Below are positions 20,310 to 29,961 of a stretch of DNA of 64,000 nt, piece after piece (position 1 is the stretch's first letter; every line of letters begins with the position of its first letter). The stretch covers positions 496,001 to 560,000 of the forward strand of contig CP150558.1 of NCBI GenBank assembly GCA_049487715.1, read 5' to 3'. Source of the DNA: Pycnococcus provasolii. Lineage: Eukaryota; Chlorophyta; Pseudoscourfieldiophyceae; Pseudoscourfieldiales. The translations under genes and the position numbers were made by a program. A model generated the notes under the pieces. It was given only the letters and a program-made list of their open reading frames with translations, was not told where the DNA came from and searched no databases.

Positions 20310-21905
20310 TTACACGACGCCCAGCGGGCCGGTGAGAACGCTCGAGGCACCCGTCAGCGAGTCGTGCAAATGACGCGCTTGACCACGGTGCTGCATGATG
20401 TGCCGCGGGCTCGGATGAGGTACCGCGTGCGGCGGTCGCGGAGTCAACTTGTCAGCCGCATGTGATGGAAGCTTCAACAGAGGAACGGGCGGCGAACGCC
20501 GGCTGCTCAGTGGCATGCGCGGCGACATGAGAGCGTTGCTCATGCCGACATGCCTGGTGGATGACGAGTCGTGCTCGCGACGGGCGAACGACACGTGGTC
20601 GCGAGGCGTCGCCGTGTACGCAGGAGTTGTGCTCATCGTGCGCGAGCTCTTCTTGCCGCGATTCGCGGACGCGAGCAGCGTCTCCATTCTTCGCTTCGCC
20701 TGCAACTCGCGCTCCTTCATCGCCGCCTCGCTCCATTCAACCATCGTGTGACCATCCGAAAGCGCTCCATCGCTCTTCGCGCGATATGCACCCAAGCTTG
20801 GCAGCTTGCGCCGCAGCGCGCGGTCAATTTCGTCCGAGTCAAATCTCGGGGATGCCGCGAAGTGGCTTAGGTCGCGTCGCTTCATGAACACGGATCGCCT
20901 GCCCACGTGCGGCATGATCGAAGCCTTCGGGATTTCGTTCGGATCGTAGTGGAGCGACTGCATGAAAGACGGGGCGCGAGTCACGGATCTGGAGATGGTT
21001 GGAACGTCGTCGTCGCTCGACTCGTCGTTCACCGCGTCGAGCGCCTTCTCCGCCTCCTTCCGCCTCACCTTCCAGATCTCGACGAGCTCCATCAGAATCA
21101 CCGCGGGTGGAACGTCGATGCCGTTCATGTCAAGGGCGTTTACGTCCTCGTCCGCGTGTGCGTTCGGATCGTTCTTGTTAGCGTACTTGTGCAGCATCGC
21201 TAACGCATTGCGCTTCGCCAAGTCGAAGGTGTCTGACGCCTCCTGCGCTAGCGCCGGCGTGTCCTTGAGCATAATCAGTCTCTCCCTGATTGCGCGTTTT
21301 CGCGTCATCCCACCTTTCATGATGTGCTCAAGAAACTGCTTCCTCTGCGCCGCTTGGGCCGCCTCCGCGAACGTCTTGCCTTGCGCGCCGAGCGCGCTGC
21401 TGATATTCGACTCGTCTCCGTCGTTGTTCAGTGCGGCAGAAATCATGACGAGAAAGTCCGCGAATGCGAGGCTCTGCGTTTCGTTGAGCTCCACCTGCTC
21501 GAGCATGGCGACAACGTCATGCCGCGAGACGTCGAGCTGTATTGCCCTGAGCGCGTATGTGATTTCGTCCACGTCGAGGTCGCCGTTCCCGTCGCTGTCG
21601 AGCAGGTCGAACCACTGTCGCGCCTCGCGCACCTGCGCGGGCGTCAGCTCCTTGGGCCGAACGCTCCTCCCTCTCTTGCGCATGAACGTGTTCGTGTCAT
21701 GGCTCGCGCACGCGTTCTGGTGCTTTTGGCTTATTGTCGCGCGGTCGCGGAACGTCAGGAGGAACGACGGCGTGTCCTGTGTCGCATCTGCAGATGCAGG
21801 TGTGGCCAGTCCGTTTGCCGGCGTAGCCTGTTGTCTCGGCGACCCTGATAAGGCTGTTGGCGACGTCCCCGCGCTGTTTGGCGAGCGAACAGTCGTCAGC
21901 GACAT
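20310..21905 (-). CDS. EF-hand protein with long disordered tail
   Basis: The 531-residue frame starts at the ATG at 21905. A Ser/Thr/Pro-rich start leads to an EF-hand pair at about 95-160. The first loop is canonical (DSDGNGDLDVDE); the second (around VELNETQSLAFADF) lacks several ligands and is probably structural. Residues about 180-300 are helical and charged. The C-terminal half is rich in Arg, Ser, Pro and His and looks disordered. It is probably a calcium-responsive protein of the cytoskeleton or signalling, but no closer family is recognised. It converges with the ABA4-like gene 210 bp away. Confidence 0.75.
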   Translation of the reverse strand: MSLTTVRSPNSAGTSPTALSGSPRQQATPANGLATPASADATQDTPSFLLTFRDRATISQKHQNACASHDTNTFMRKRGRSVRPKELTPAQVREARQWFDLLDSDGNGDLDVDEITYALRAIQLDVSRHDVVAMLEQVELNETQSLAFADFLVMISAALNNDGDESNISSALGAQGKTFAEAAQAAQRKQFLEHIMKGGMTRKRAIRERLIMLKDTPALAQEASDTFDLAKRNALAMLHKYANKNDPNAHADEDVNALDMNGIDVPPAVILMELVEIWKVRRKEAEKALDAVNDESSDDDVPTISRSVTRAPSFMQSLHYDPNEIPKASIMPHVGRRSVFMKRRDLSHFAASPRFDSDEIDRALRRKLPSLGAYRAKSDGALSDGHTMVEWSEAAMKERELQAKRRMETLLASANRGKKSSRTMSTTPAYTATPRDHVSFARREHDSSSTRHVGMSNALMSPRMPLSSRRSPPVPLLKLPSHAADKLTPRPPHAVPHPSPRHIMQHRGQARHLHDSLTGASSVLTGPLGVV

Positions 21906-22019
21906 CCTCCTCTGAACAGGAGAGGAGAGGAGGCTGTGTATCTTATCTACCTTACCTGCGCCGCGTGTAAGTAAAGTACGTGTACCTGTACCTGTACCGT
22001 CTCGCTAACACGGGCCGGT

Positions 22020-22165
22020 ACACGGTCGGTCGGTCGGTCGGTCGGTCTGTCCGTCGCGCCGAACGGCAACCACTCACGAAGCAAACGAAACGAAACGAAG
22101 CAAATCTCAAGAAAAGAGAATGATGATGGGAACGTCGTCGTCGTCGTCGTCGTCGTCGTCGGAGC
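22020..22165. repeat. (GGTC)n and (GTC)n microsatellites
   Basis: GGTC units occur at about 22025-22048 and GTC units at about 22132-22160, in the upstream region of the EF-hand gene on the minus strand. They are probably promoter or 5' UTR simple repeats. Confidence 0.85.
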
Positions 22166-22431
22166 GAGCCCACCGTGAGACGGAGCTCCGGCCACGGTCC
22201 GAGGAGCGAGCGAGGACCTGCGAACGATCAACGATGGATGGCCTTTTGTTTTTGACCTGGCACTGTCACTACGCTAGCACTACCAAATAGTGGTATGATA
22301 AAATTAGCGGAGTGCGCCGCTCAATTCATGCGGCCTAGTTGGTAATGCTGTGGAGGTCCGCTGTGGGCTGTTGGATGAATTTACCATTAACCATTAACAG
22401 GTGGGATGGTATTTACGTTTACGGCTTTACC

Positions 22432-22917
22432 CTACCTGTCGCTCGCATGGGCTGTGCAGTGTGCACTGCATCGCGTGATCGCGTCGTGCAACTCGTCGAG
22501 CCTCAACGTGTTGTCGTCCAGCACATACTTTACTGTAAGGCGTCACAGGTCGGCGTCACCTGAGAGATCGCCTTACTTAACCTTATTACCTCGGAGTTTC
22601 ACTGAAGGCTCAAGCTGTCTCCCGAGTCCCTCTAGTGGTCCGACGACTTCAGACGACTTCAGACGGAAAACTGACGACGTCTTTGATCCTCGTCTTTGCG
22701 TTTGCGACCGGTGCGTTCCCTGGCTCACTGCACAAGTTGTGTCTCGCCGGTGCGTTGAGAGGTTGTGTCTCAGGAGGCTTTATGTAGATCGCCTTGCTCC
22801 CGTGACTGACTGAGTACTGACCACCTCACGTGACTGCGTTTTATACTCCTCTTCATCACCGATCACGATCCCGTTCCTCCCAGCCAGCGCCTTCCATTCA
22901 GCACTCAGCGATTCCAT
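22432..22917 (-). CDS. Candidate small multi-exon gene, exon joins unresolved
   Basis: No single long frame exists, but three separate minus-strand stretches look coding. The first begins at the ATG at 22917 (MESLSAEWKALAGRNG, then VIGDEEEYKT). A middle stretch at about 22650-22800 encodes AIYIKPPETQPL, then NAKTRIKDVVSFPSE. A last exon, 22432-22532, follows a TTACAG acceptor (VKYVLDDNTLRLDELHDA) and ends at a TAG. The plausible acidic/hydrophobic composition and the acceptor site argue for a gene; missing clear donors argue against it. Family unknown. Confidence 0.3.
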
Positions 22918-23180
22918 AGTCCATACCAGACGCGTTGTTTTCCCCCGACCAACAAGGTGGTATGTAAGAAGTTCACGACACGTCGCTCAGGTTGGGTTCC
23001 TTTCCGTTTCCGTTGGGTTTTCTTGCCATGTCACCGTTGTCGCATTATGCCCATGCGATGATGTCGACGTGGCTGGATGAACGATGAATAAATAAAATGA
23101 CCCAAACCCTTGACCTAAAGACCTCTAAGAGTAGTGCTGTAGTCATTTCCATTCATTTGTTTTTAAAATTTCATTTAAGG
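22918..23180. other. Intergenic, no gene seen
   Basis: AT-richer spacer between the candidate gene and the 3' end of the dynein-stalk/EF-hand gene. Nothing recognised. Confidence 0.5.
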
Positions 23181-23753
23181 TTACCCTGATTCGGCAGTGA
23201 CCTTGCCGAGCCCGCTCTTCGCGAATCCCGTGACGAACTCGTCGAACGTGATGACACCGTCCCCGTTGAGGTCGAGCTGGGGGAGCAGCTTGTCGGCCGT
23301 CGCCTCCTCTCCGAGCTTTTCGAGCGCGAACTTCACTTCGTCCATGTCCAAGCTGCCGTTGCCGTTGAGGTCGATTTGTTCGAAGACGGCCCACTCGCGC
23401 GGGTTCGTGCCCTTCGTCGGCCCGGCCGCTCCGGAGCCAGCAAGCTCGTGCAGCCACTCGGCAATGAACGCCGCAGATTTTGACTTGACGTCCTCAACTT
23501 TGTACGTTGCCACATACTTCTTCAACGCTGGCGCCGCCTTGGACGGCACGGTCCCGTCGTGCTCTTGTATGAGTTTGACAAACCCTGGGTCAGAGATGGC
23601 CTTCACGCCGTTGATCCACTCGTCTGATTTCTTCACTCCAGTCACGACTGCGACGAGCACTAAAACCGTCTCCTTGACAGTTTCCGGCGGGTTACCCAAC
23701 GACTTGATTTCGCCAAGGATGTTCTTGTCAATCTTCTCACGGGCAGACATCAT
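23181..23753 (-). CDS. Dynein stalk/MTBD-like domain fused to two EF hands
   Basis: The 190-residue frame starts at the ATG at 23753. Residues about 12-104 match the dynein heavy-chain stalk and microtubule-binding region: EIKSLGNPPETVK, a hydrophobic helix (VLVLVAVVTG), DEWINGVKAISDPGFVK, LKKYV, and KSKSAAFIAEWLHEL. In dyneins this region binds the microtubule at the stalk tip. Here it is free of any AAA motor. Residues 128-139 (DLNGNGSLDMDE) and 161-172 (DLNGDGVITFDE) are canonical calcium-binding EF loops. A calcium-sensing microtubule-binding protein is a reasonable inference. The frame is intact and ends in a normal stop, so it does not look like a dynein fragment. Confidence 0.8.
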   Translation of the reverse strand: MMSAREKIDKNILGEIKSLGNPPETVKETVLVLVAVVTGVKKSDEWINGVKAISDPGFVKLIQEHDGTVPSKAAPALKKYVATYKVEDVKSKSAAFIAEWLHELAGSGAAGPTKGTNPREWAVFEQIDLNGNGSLDMDEVKFALEKLGEEATADKLLPQLDLNGDGVITFDEFVTGFAKSGLGKVTAESG

Positions 23754-23861
23754 GTGTCGATGGAAACGAACAACAAGATATATACTTCTAGAAGACCTTT
23801 ACGAGGTAAGATACCTTTTTTTAAAAAAAAAAGTACGCGTGGCACACGAGACGAGATGTTA

Positions 23862-23935
23862 GGGTTTTAGGGTTAGGGTTAGGGTTAGGGTTAGGGTTAG
23901 GGTTCGGGTTCGGGTTAGGGTTCGGGTTCGCTCCC
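23862..23935. repeat. Interstitial telomere-like TTAGGG/TTCGGG array
   Basis: About ten direct units of GGGTTA, with GGGTTC variants and one TTTTAGGG unit, lie between the stalk/EF-hand gene and the ABM gene. The array is short and internal, so it is not a chromosome end in this assembly. Confidence 0.9.
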
Positions 23936-24216
23936 CCGGTTTATTAGGGCCCTCTACGGGTAGCTAGCCTTTGGGTGTGTTCTCCCTTCCCTCCCCTTTC
24001 ATCGGCCCATCCGCGTTAGTTGTCCCCCGCGAAAGGCGCAATCATTGCCTTGCCTGTCATCGGAATCTCAGCTCATCTTGCCAAGGCCTTGAAAGGATCT
24101 TTTACAAGTCTTTTAAAAGTGTGCTTATCATCACTGTGTTTTGCGTTTACAGGGGAGTGATCAATCTGTACCGTACCTCTTTTTTGCCATCTTGGTATTC
24201 TTATATACAGTAAATC

Positions 24217-24777
24217 ATGCTCGCCTCTCACTCGCACGTGAAGGTGCGAGTGCCTTACCGTGCCAGTTGGTGTAGCGCATCATCAGCCGGAGATTCTTCA
24301 CGGATGGCGTCACGGATGCAACGCTGTTTTCTTGGGGGACGAAAACATACCACGGTCGCCGCCGCATCCGCGGAGTCGACGGACACCGCGTCGAACGGCG
24401 CGCCTGCTGCGCGCTCTTTCGTGAACAACGGGAAGTTCCTGGTGGAGAAAAAGGCGGAGGGTGAGTTCGTGCAGACGTGGAAAAACCGTGAGGCGAACAT
24501 GAACGGAACACCCGGTTTTGTTTCCTTCTCTATCGAAAAGCTGAGTGATGACGCTGAAGGACGAGGGGTGGTGTATGCGACGTGCTCGACGTGGAGCAGC
24601 ATACCTGAATTCGAGGAGTGGAACCTAAAGCCGGAGAACCTCAGGAGTCACCTGCCTCCGGGTGTTTGGCAGTGGGTGCAGCCGCTCGGCATGGGTTTCC
24701 CGGAGGACTTCGTGCCTCTTGTGGACACCATGGAGTTCCCGAGTGCAAAGTACCCGCCGAAGCCGAAGAAGAAGTGA
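24217..24777 (+). CDS. ABM-fold (dimeric alpha-beta barrel) protein, organelle-targeted
   Basis: The 186-residue frame begins with a basic Ser/Arg/Ala-rich start (about 1-65) typical of a transit peptide. Residues about 67-150 read as an antibiotic-biosynthesis-monooxygenase-like ferredoxin fold: strand FVNNGKFLVE, helix AEGEFVQTWKNRE, NGTPGFVSFSIEKL, VVYATCSTWSS and a helix FEEWNLKPENL. The family includes heme-degrading IsdG-like and cofactor-free monooxygenases, and also non-enzymatic members. A Trp near residue 148 precedes a short Pro/Lys tail. The function is not predictable from this alone. Confidence 0.6.
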   Translation: MLASHSHVKVRVPYRASWCSASSAGDSSRMASRMQRCFLGGRKHTTVAAASAESTDTASNGAPAARSFVNNGKFLVEKKAEGEFVQTWKNREANMNGTPGFVSFSIEKLSDDAEGRGVVYATCSTWSSIPEFEEWNLKPENLRSHLPPGVWQWVQPLGMGFPEDFVPLVDTMEFPSAKYPPKPKKK

Positions 24778-25071
24778 GCCAAAGCTGGCCCTTTTGTGCT
24801 TTTCTCGTCGGCAGGGTGGAACTGAAACGCGAACGAGCGATGCGCCAAAGTGGCAAACACGACGTTTTTTCCTTTTCGCTGACTGTTCGCAAGCTTGGTG
24901 TTTTTGTTTTAGTTTGTTTTCGGACCTTTTCGATAGGGTAAGGTTAGGTGTGGTGAACTACTTGAAAATATTGGTAACTAAGGAACTACATAACGTGGAG
25001 GACAAAGGCAGAAAATATGAGAGATAAAGAGAGAGATTACATCACAAGGCCAGAAACGGAACTAACCTAAA

Positions 25072-25716
25072 CTACTCGCTCTTCGCCTCTGACTTTTCCC
25101 ACTTCTCTCCCATGATGGGCTCAGGCGCACCTTTGAAACCCGTGGCACCCTTCCAGTTGTCCGTCCCTCCGAGTGCTATGCCGTATCCCCAGTCACATTG
25201 CGTTTCAATCGTGCAGTCGCTCGCCGGTCGCGCCATGCAGAGCAGCGCCATTCCCGCCTCTTGCTGTTCCTCGTCGAGCGTGTAGTCGAGGTCCTGGATG
25301 TCGCTTTGGTCTACCGTTCCTTCGACGACGCGTCCGACGCACGTTCCGCAGATTCCTCCTCTGCAAGTTGCGGGCAGCTCGAGTCCTGCTTCGTCCGCGG
25401 CGTCGAGTATGTACGTATCTTCCGGCACTTCGAGCGTGATGTCTTCCTCGTCTGCCCCTTTGAAGGTGACGAGAAACTTCTGTCCCAGTCCCTGACTTTC
25501 TTTTCTGATATTCATTTTGTCCTGTGCAAATCCCATCTCCTTGTCTTTTTCATTGGAGTACTCCAGTTTCGCCGTTTTTCCAAAACCCACGAGTTTCTCA
25601 AAGAGTGCCAAGCATCGCCCTGACGAGCGTCTGCTAACACGACTAACACGACTAGCACGACGCCAACGAAACTGCTGACGCTGGGAACATTGGGAGACGG
25701 ACGAGGAGGCGAGCAT
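25072..25716 (-). CDS. Plastid 2Fe-2S ferredoxin-like protein
   Basis: The ATG at 25716 gives 214 residues. An upstream frame to 25776 lacks an ATG. Residues about 1-40 form an Arg/Ser-rich transit peptide. A linker (about 40-78) precedes the beta-grasp ferredoxin domain (about 80-170). Iron-sulfur ligands are Cys118, Cys123, Cys126 and Cys160 in the CX4CX2CX33C spacing of plant-type ferredoxins. The protein is longer than photosynthetic ferredoxin (about 97 mature residues) at both ends. An acidic loop follows strand two. It probably passes electrons from photosystem I or FNR to a specific partner; the extra C-terminus suggests a specialised ferredoxin such as the FdC group. Confidence 0.85.
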   Translation of the reverse strand: MLASSSVSQCSQRQQFRWRRASRVSRVSRRSSGRCLALFEKLVGFGKTAKLEYSNEKDKEMGFAQDKMNIRKESQGLGQKFLVTFKGADEEDITLEVPEDTYILDAADEAGLELPATCRGGICGTCVGRVVEGTVDQSDIQDLDYTLDEEQQEAGMALLCMARPASDCTIETQCDWGYGIALGGTDNWKGATGFKGAPEPIMGEKWEKSEAKSE

Positions 25717-26067
25717 GGCGTTGTGTCGGAAGTTGGGAAGTGGGAAGTGGGAAGGGGGAGGGGGAAACAAAAACAAAAATCACCCAAGAGGAGATCTCCT
25801 GTGGATAACCCTCCCTATTAAAGGAAAATCTGGGGATCCGTCGTTGCCGTTACGTACGCCTCGATATATAATCACTCGTAGCCCGTAGGGGTTTAAGTAT
25901 TCTGGTTAAGTAGGGCTTTATAGGCTATTAGGGGTTCTCGATGTCGTCTCGGCTCTCAGCCTCTCAGCCTCTCGTCTGTAGCACTAGTCATCTCCACTTT
26001 TCGCCGTATCAGAGCCACGTGTTAATCATTTCTCAGTTGCTTGTGTGCTTTGTGTGCTTTGTGTGGT

Positions 26068-26941
26068 ATGCTCCTGTGTAGTAGTAGACGTTCTCTTAAG
26101 TCACCGTTTCTTGCACTGAAACCCTTTGAGAGGTGGTTTGGTCTTCGGCATCAATCGTCAGAATCACGAAGTCACCATCACACCGTCTTTGTGCCTCGTT
26201 CTGCATCCCTGTACACGTCCTCGATGCCGAACCAGCTTGTGGGCATCGTGTTCGACATGGATGGAACGCTTACTCGACCTAACCTAGACTTCAAGGCGAT
26301 GTACCAGAGGGTAAAGTCTACCACTAACCAACCATAGCGAATAAACAAACAGTTCACTTACAACCTATCACACTAAAATAAAACAGTGCGGGGTGTGCAC
26401 ATCAAAAGACCTCATTCTGGAAATTGAAGCCATGCCCGCGGAAGAAAGAATGCGCGCGTGGGAAATCGTCGACGAAATGGAGGAGCACGCGGCTCAGACG
26501 GCGGAGCTGATGGATGGCGTCGTTCCACTCGCGCAGTTCCTGAGCTCGAAAAGTATACCCATGGCGCTCATCACGCGAAACAGCAAGGCGAGTATCGCGA
26601 CGTTCCACGAGCGACTTTGGCGTCCGAACAACCTCCCTGAGCTCAAACCTGCACTTTGTCGTGCATTCAAGCCAACGAAGCCTGCACCTGACGCCCTGCT
26701 TCACATCGCGGAGCAGTGGGGCGCGCCGCCGCACCACCTGCTCATGGTGGGCGACAGTCCGAGCAACGACGTTGTCAGCGGCCGTCGCGCCGGCGCGATG
26801 ACGGCGTTAGTGGATACCGGTCGCCGCCACTTCGAGAGTGTGGGTGGCAAGACGAACCTGGTTGGCGAGAGTCAGCCTGACTTCCACGTGTGCCAGCCGG
26901 ACGAGCTGATCAGCTTATTGCAGACCCACTTCCACATCTAA
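26068..26941 (+). CDS. HAD-superfamily hydrolase, two exons
   Basis: Exons 26068-26310 and 26387-26941 are split by a 76-nt intron (GTAAAG...AAACAG, with CTAAC) and code for 265 residues. After an N-terminal targeting-like stretch (about 1-60) the HAD motifs appear in order: motif I DMDGTLT (nucleophile and acid Asp), motif II in LITRNS, the motif III Lys in FKPTKPAPD, and motif [10 protein letters not shown]. The cap is a small helical insert after motif I, in which the intron sits. It is a phosphatase of the phosphoglycolate/beta-phosphoglucomutase-like branch; the substrate is unknown. The gene ends 330 bp before DXR in the same direction. Confidence 0.85.
26311..26386 (+). other. Spliceosomal intron of the HAD gene
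   Basis: GTAAAG at the 5' end, AAACAG at the 3' end, an ACTAACC branch-like motif and A-rich composition. Removing 76 nt restores the frame between MYQR and CGVCTSKD. Confidence 0.85.
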
Positions 26942-27270
26942 GAAGGATGAACCACAACAACATCAAGCAAGGCACATGTAAACGTAGAATTAGAAACTCC
27001 CTAAAACCTGCAGATTTCCTAACCCCTAACCCTTCCCGAACCGGTATCCCCGGGCTTTTTCCTCTGGACCTTTTGTTGCACCTATTTGGTAACTCGTTCC
27101 CCCGGCCCCGGGGGCAGCCCGTGAGGGGGGAGATTCGCATCCTCCCCCCTCGTCTCGGCAAACAAAAGCCCAAACTCCGCTCGGCTGCTCGGTGGTGGAT
27201 AAGAACGCTATCATCCGCCGCATCCGCATCCGCGTCCGCAATCCGCAATCAGATCAGGCCATTGTCTTTC

Positions 27271-28665
27271 ATGATGCTGGGCACTCCTGCTACTTCTACT
27301 CCTTCTCGTGTTCGGTCCTCACGACGTGTTATCAGGTCCTCATGTGCTTCCAATAATAATAATGAGGCGCGGTACGGTGCGTGCTGGCCTGGCCGATGTG
27401 CCATCCCAGAAGAAGGTACGTATCAACGACTCGGCGTTGACGGGTACCGTAAGAAAATATCACTCCTCGGATCCACAGGGTCCATTGGAACGCAGACGCT
27501 CGACATTGCCGAAGAACACGCTGACAAGTTTGAGGTGGTCGCGCTCGCCGCGGGACGGAACGTCGACCTGCTCGCGAAGCAGGTGAAGCAGTTCGCGCCG
27601 AAGATGGTCGCCGTGCAGTCGGCGGACAGCATCGAGCCTCTCAAGGAGGCGCTCAAGGCGGAGGGCGTCACAGACGTGCCGGAAATCCTCGTAGGCAACG
27701 AGGGCGCCATCGAGGTGGCTCGCCACCCTGACTGCGAGGCGGTGGTCACGGGCATCGTCGGGTGCGCGGGACTGCAGCCAACGGTGGAGGCGATCAAAGC
27801 TGGCAAGGACATCTGCCTCGCCAACAAGGAGACGCTCATCGCCGGTGGGCCGCACATCGTGCCTCTCATCGAGAAGCACGGCGTGAAGATCCTCCCCGCA
27901 GATAGCGAGCACAGCGCGCTGTTCCAGTGCATTCAGGGACTACCTGAGGATGGCCTTCGTCGCATCATTCTCACAGCTAGCGGAGGGGCGTTCCGCGACT
28001 ACTCGCTCGATGAGATGCGGTTCTTGGCGGAGAACGACCCTCTCGCCTTGCACGCCAAGGCGACGACACACCCGAACTGGGACATGGGCGCGAAGATCAC
28101 GTGCGACAGCGCGACGCTGATGAACAAGTCGCTGGAGGTGATCGAGGCTCATTACCTGTACGGAACAAGCTACGACGACATCGACGTCGTGATCCACCCG
28201 CAGTCGATCATCCACAGCATGGTGGAGACGGCGGACAGCAGCGTTCTCGCGCAGCTTGGCTGGCCTGACATGCGTCTTCCTATCCTGTACACGATGTCGT
28301 GGCCGGAGCGCGTGATGTGCAGCGAGGAGACGTGGCCTCGCCTCGACTTTATCAAAATGGGCGACCTGACGTTCAAGGAGCCTGACACGGATAAGTACCC
28401 GAGCTTGACGTTGGGATACGCCGCAGGCCGCGACGGTGGCACGATGACGGGTGTGTTCAGTGCGGCGAATGAGCAGGCGGTTGCGATGTTTTTGGACAAG
28501 CAGATTGGGTACTTTGACATCTTCGCGGTGATTGAGAAGGCTTGCGAGAAGCACAAGCAGGAGATCGTGCTTGACCCAAGCCTCGACGACATCGTGCACT
28601 TCGACCAGTGGGCGCGTGACTACGTGTCAAGCGTCGTTAGCCCTGACATGGCGATAAGTAAGTAA
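27271..28665 (+). CDS. DXR: 1-deoxy-D-xylulose-5-phosphate reductoisomerase, plastid
   Basis: It catalyses the NADPH-dependent conversion of 1-deoxyxylulose 5-phosphate to 2-C-methylerythritol 4-phosphate, the committed step of the plastid MEP isoprenoid pathway. The ATG at 27271 gives 464 residues. Residues 1-60 form a Ser/Arg-rich transit peptide. The NADPH-binding motif is [13 protein letters not shown]. Further family signatures are [24 protein letters not shown] (metal-binding Asp and Glu), [26 protein letters not shown] and the [11 protein letters not shown] stretch. The length fits plant enzymes. An upstream GC-rich block (27095-27150) with CCCCGGGGG may be promoter sequence. Confidence 0.97.
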   Translation: MMLGTPATSTPSRVRSSRRVIRSSCASNNNNEARYGACWPGRCAIPEEGTYQRLGVDGYRKKISLLGSTGSIGTQTLDIAEEHADKFEVVALAAGRNVDLLAKQVKQFAPKMVAVQSADSIEPLKEALKAEGVTDVPEILVGNEGAIEVARHPDCEAVVTGIVGCAGLQPTVEAIKAGKDICLANKETLIAGGPHIVPLIEKHGVKILPADSEHSALFQCIQGLPEDGLRRIILTASGGAFRDYSLDEMRFLAENDPLALHAKATTHPNWDMGAKITCDSATLMNKSLEVIEAHYLYGTSYDDIDVVIHPQSIIHSMVETADSSVLAQLGWPDMRLPILYTMSWPERVMCSEETWPRLDFIKMGDLTFKEPDTDKYPSLTLGYAAGRDGGTMTGVFSAANEQAVAMFLDKQIGYFDIFAVIEKACEKHKQEIVLDPSLDDIVHFDQWARDYVSSVVSPDMAISK

Positions 28666-28669
28666 GTCT

Positions 28670-29961
28670 AAGACCGCTCAATTCAGTAAAGTGATAGAGT
28701 TTACTTCGAACGAACGTTTTTCATTCCATGCATGGTGTTTGTTTTTGTTTTGTTTTTCGGCTGATTTTATCTTACGGGTACTTTCTTTAGCAGCTAGCTA
28801 TCTTAATGTACTTTAAGAAGCAGGTATCGTGACTCCTTCCCGCGAGCTTCCCACTCACTCACTCATGAACACTGTAGTACTACGATAAGTACGGGGAGGA
28901 TGCCGTACTAACGTTAAGTAACCCCCGTCGACGACTCGATACAGTATGGCGATGATGTGGAGGCAGAAAGCACCAGCAGAGCATGTTTGAGACGTGACAT
29001 CACGCAAATGAATACGTAGTAAGTGAACTGGACAAAGAAGTACATAAGAAGTATGATAACGTTCGACCAAATATGTATCTCGATCAAATTGTGATAGAAG
29101 AAGCCGTGAAGGTTTATCAAATGGCAAACGAGGTTGGCAAGCGTGCGTCGGGCGTAGGCAATCATGATGCCACACTGCGACTGACAAACTGACAGACTGT
29201 CGATACATAGTTATCGTAGTGAGGGAAGACACCATAATTTTTTTTCTCGCCCGTCTCCACGACCTGTCTCCACGCTTCCTTCCGACCTTATTCAATACTG
29301 TAGACTCTACTCATGTGCTGGACCTGGACCTGGAGGGGAACCAACAAACCCAAAAGAGGATCGGTCCACATAAAGGTTTACGAAGTATGAGAGTTGCAGG
29401 CGAGGCCGATGAGAATGAGGGACCTGATCAGGGGAGGGGTCGGAGACGTGAACTTACCACCTAGGATGGTATGACGTGATGAACGACATACATATGCGAT
29501 CTACTGTATCGCTTTCATCGTCCGGAGCCATACTCCGGAGAACCAACCGGTTACAGTACTTTTACCAACTAACCTTAGGTTGGGTTTGGGAAAAAAACGG
29601 AATTTCAGTCAGGTAAGGTTTAGTTCCATCAGGTATTTCAGTCCGAAGTTCAGTCCGAAGTTCAGGAGAGCTCTCCGCCGGGGGGGAGGGAGGGTTTTTT
29701 CCCGATTAGGCCGTTTTTCTCACTCCATTCTGCCGAGCGCACGCCATTTCCCGGCTCCTCTCCATCGCCTTCGCGTTCAGAACTGAACTGTGTCTTGTGT
29801 GTGTGTGTGTGCCATTGGTTGCTCTTGGTTACTGGTGATTTACTGGTGTTGTGTCCAATTGTCCTCCATCATCTTTATCTGCGTTGGACATCTGCTTGTG
29901 GTTGTTTCTTTGCTTCGTTTTCTGGTTCTTGGCCCTATTCATCCGTTGTGATTTTTTGTTC
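28670..29961. other. Intergenic, no gene seen; GT microsatellite and G tract
   Basis: Open frames on the minus strand (for example 28855-29295) are Leu/His/Arg-rich and lack domains. A (GT)n run lies at 29797-29810. A G tract and a Gly/Arg-rich stretch lie near 29680-29700, about 260 bp before the PHD gene. I find nothing coding. Confidence 0.5.

Noticed and set aside
22310-22385. tRNA-like A-box (GCCTAGTTGGTAA)
   Set aside because: There is no matching B-box or acceptor stem downstream.
23862-23935. Chromosome end (true telomere)
   Set aside because: The array is short, mixed with TTCGGG, and flanked on both sides by ordinary genes.
28855-29295. 146-residue minus-strand frame after DXR
   Set aside because: There is no recognisable domain or conserved composition, and several stops lie in the flanking frame; likely chance.
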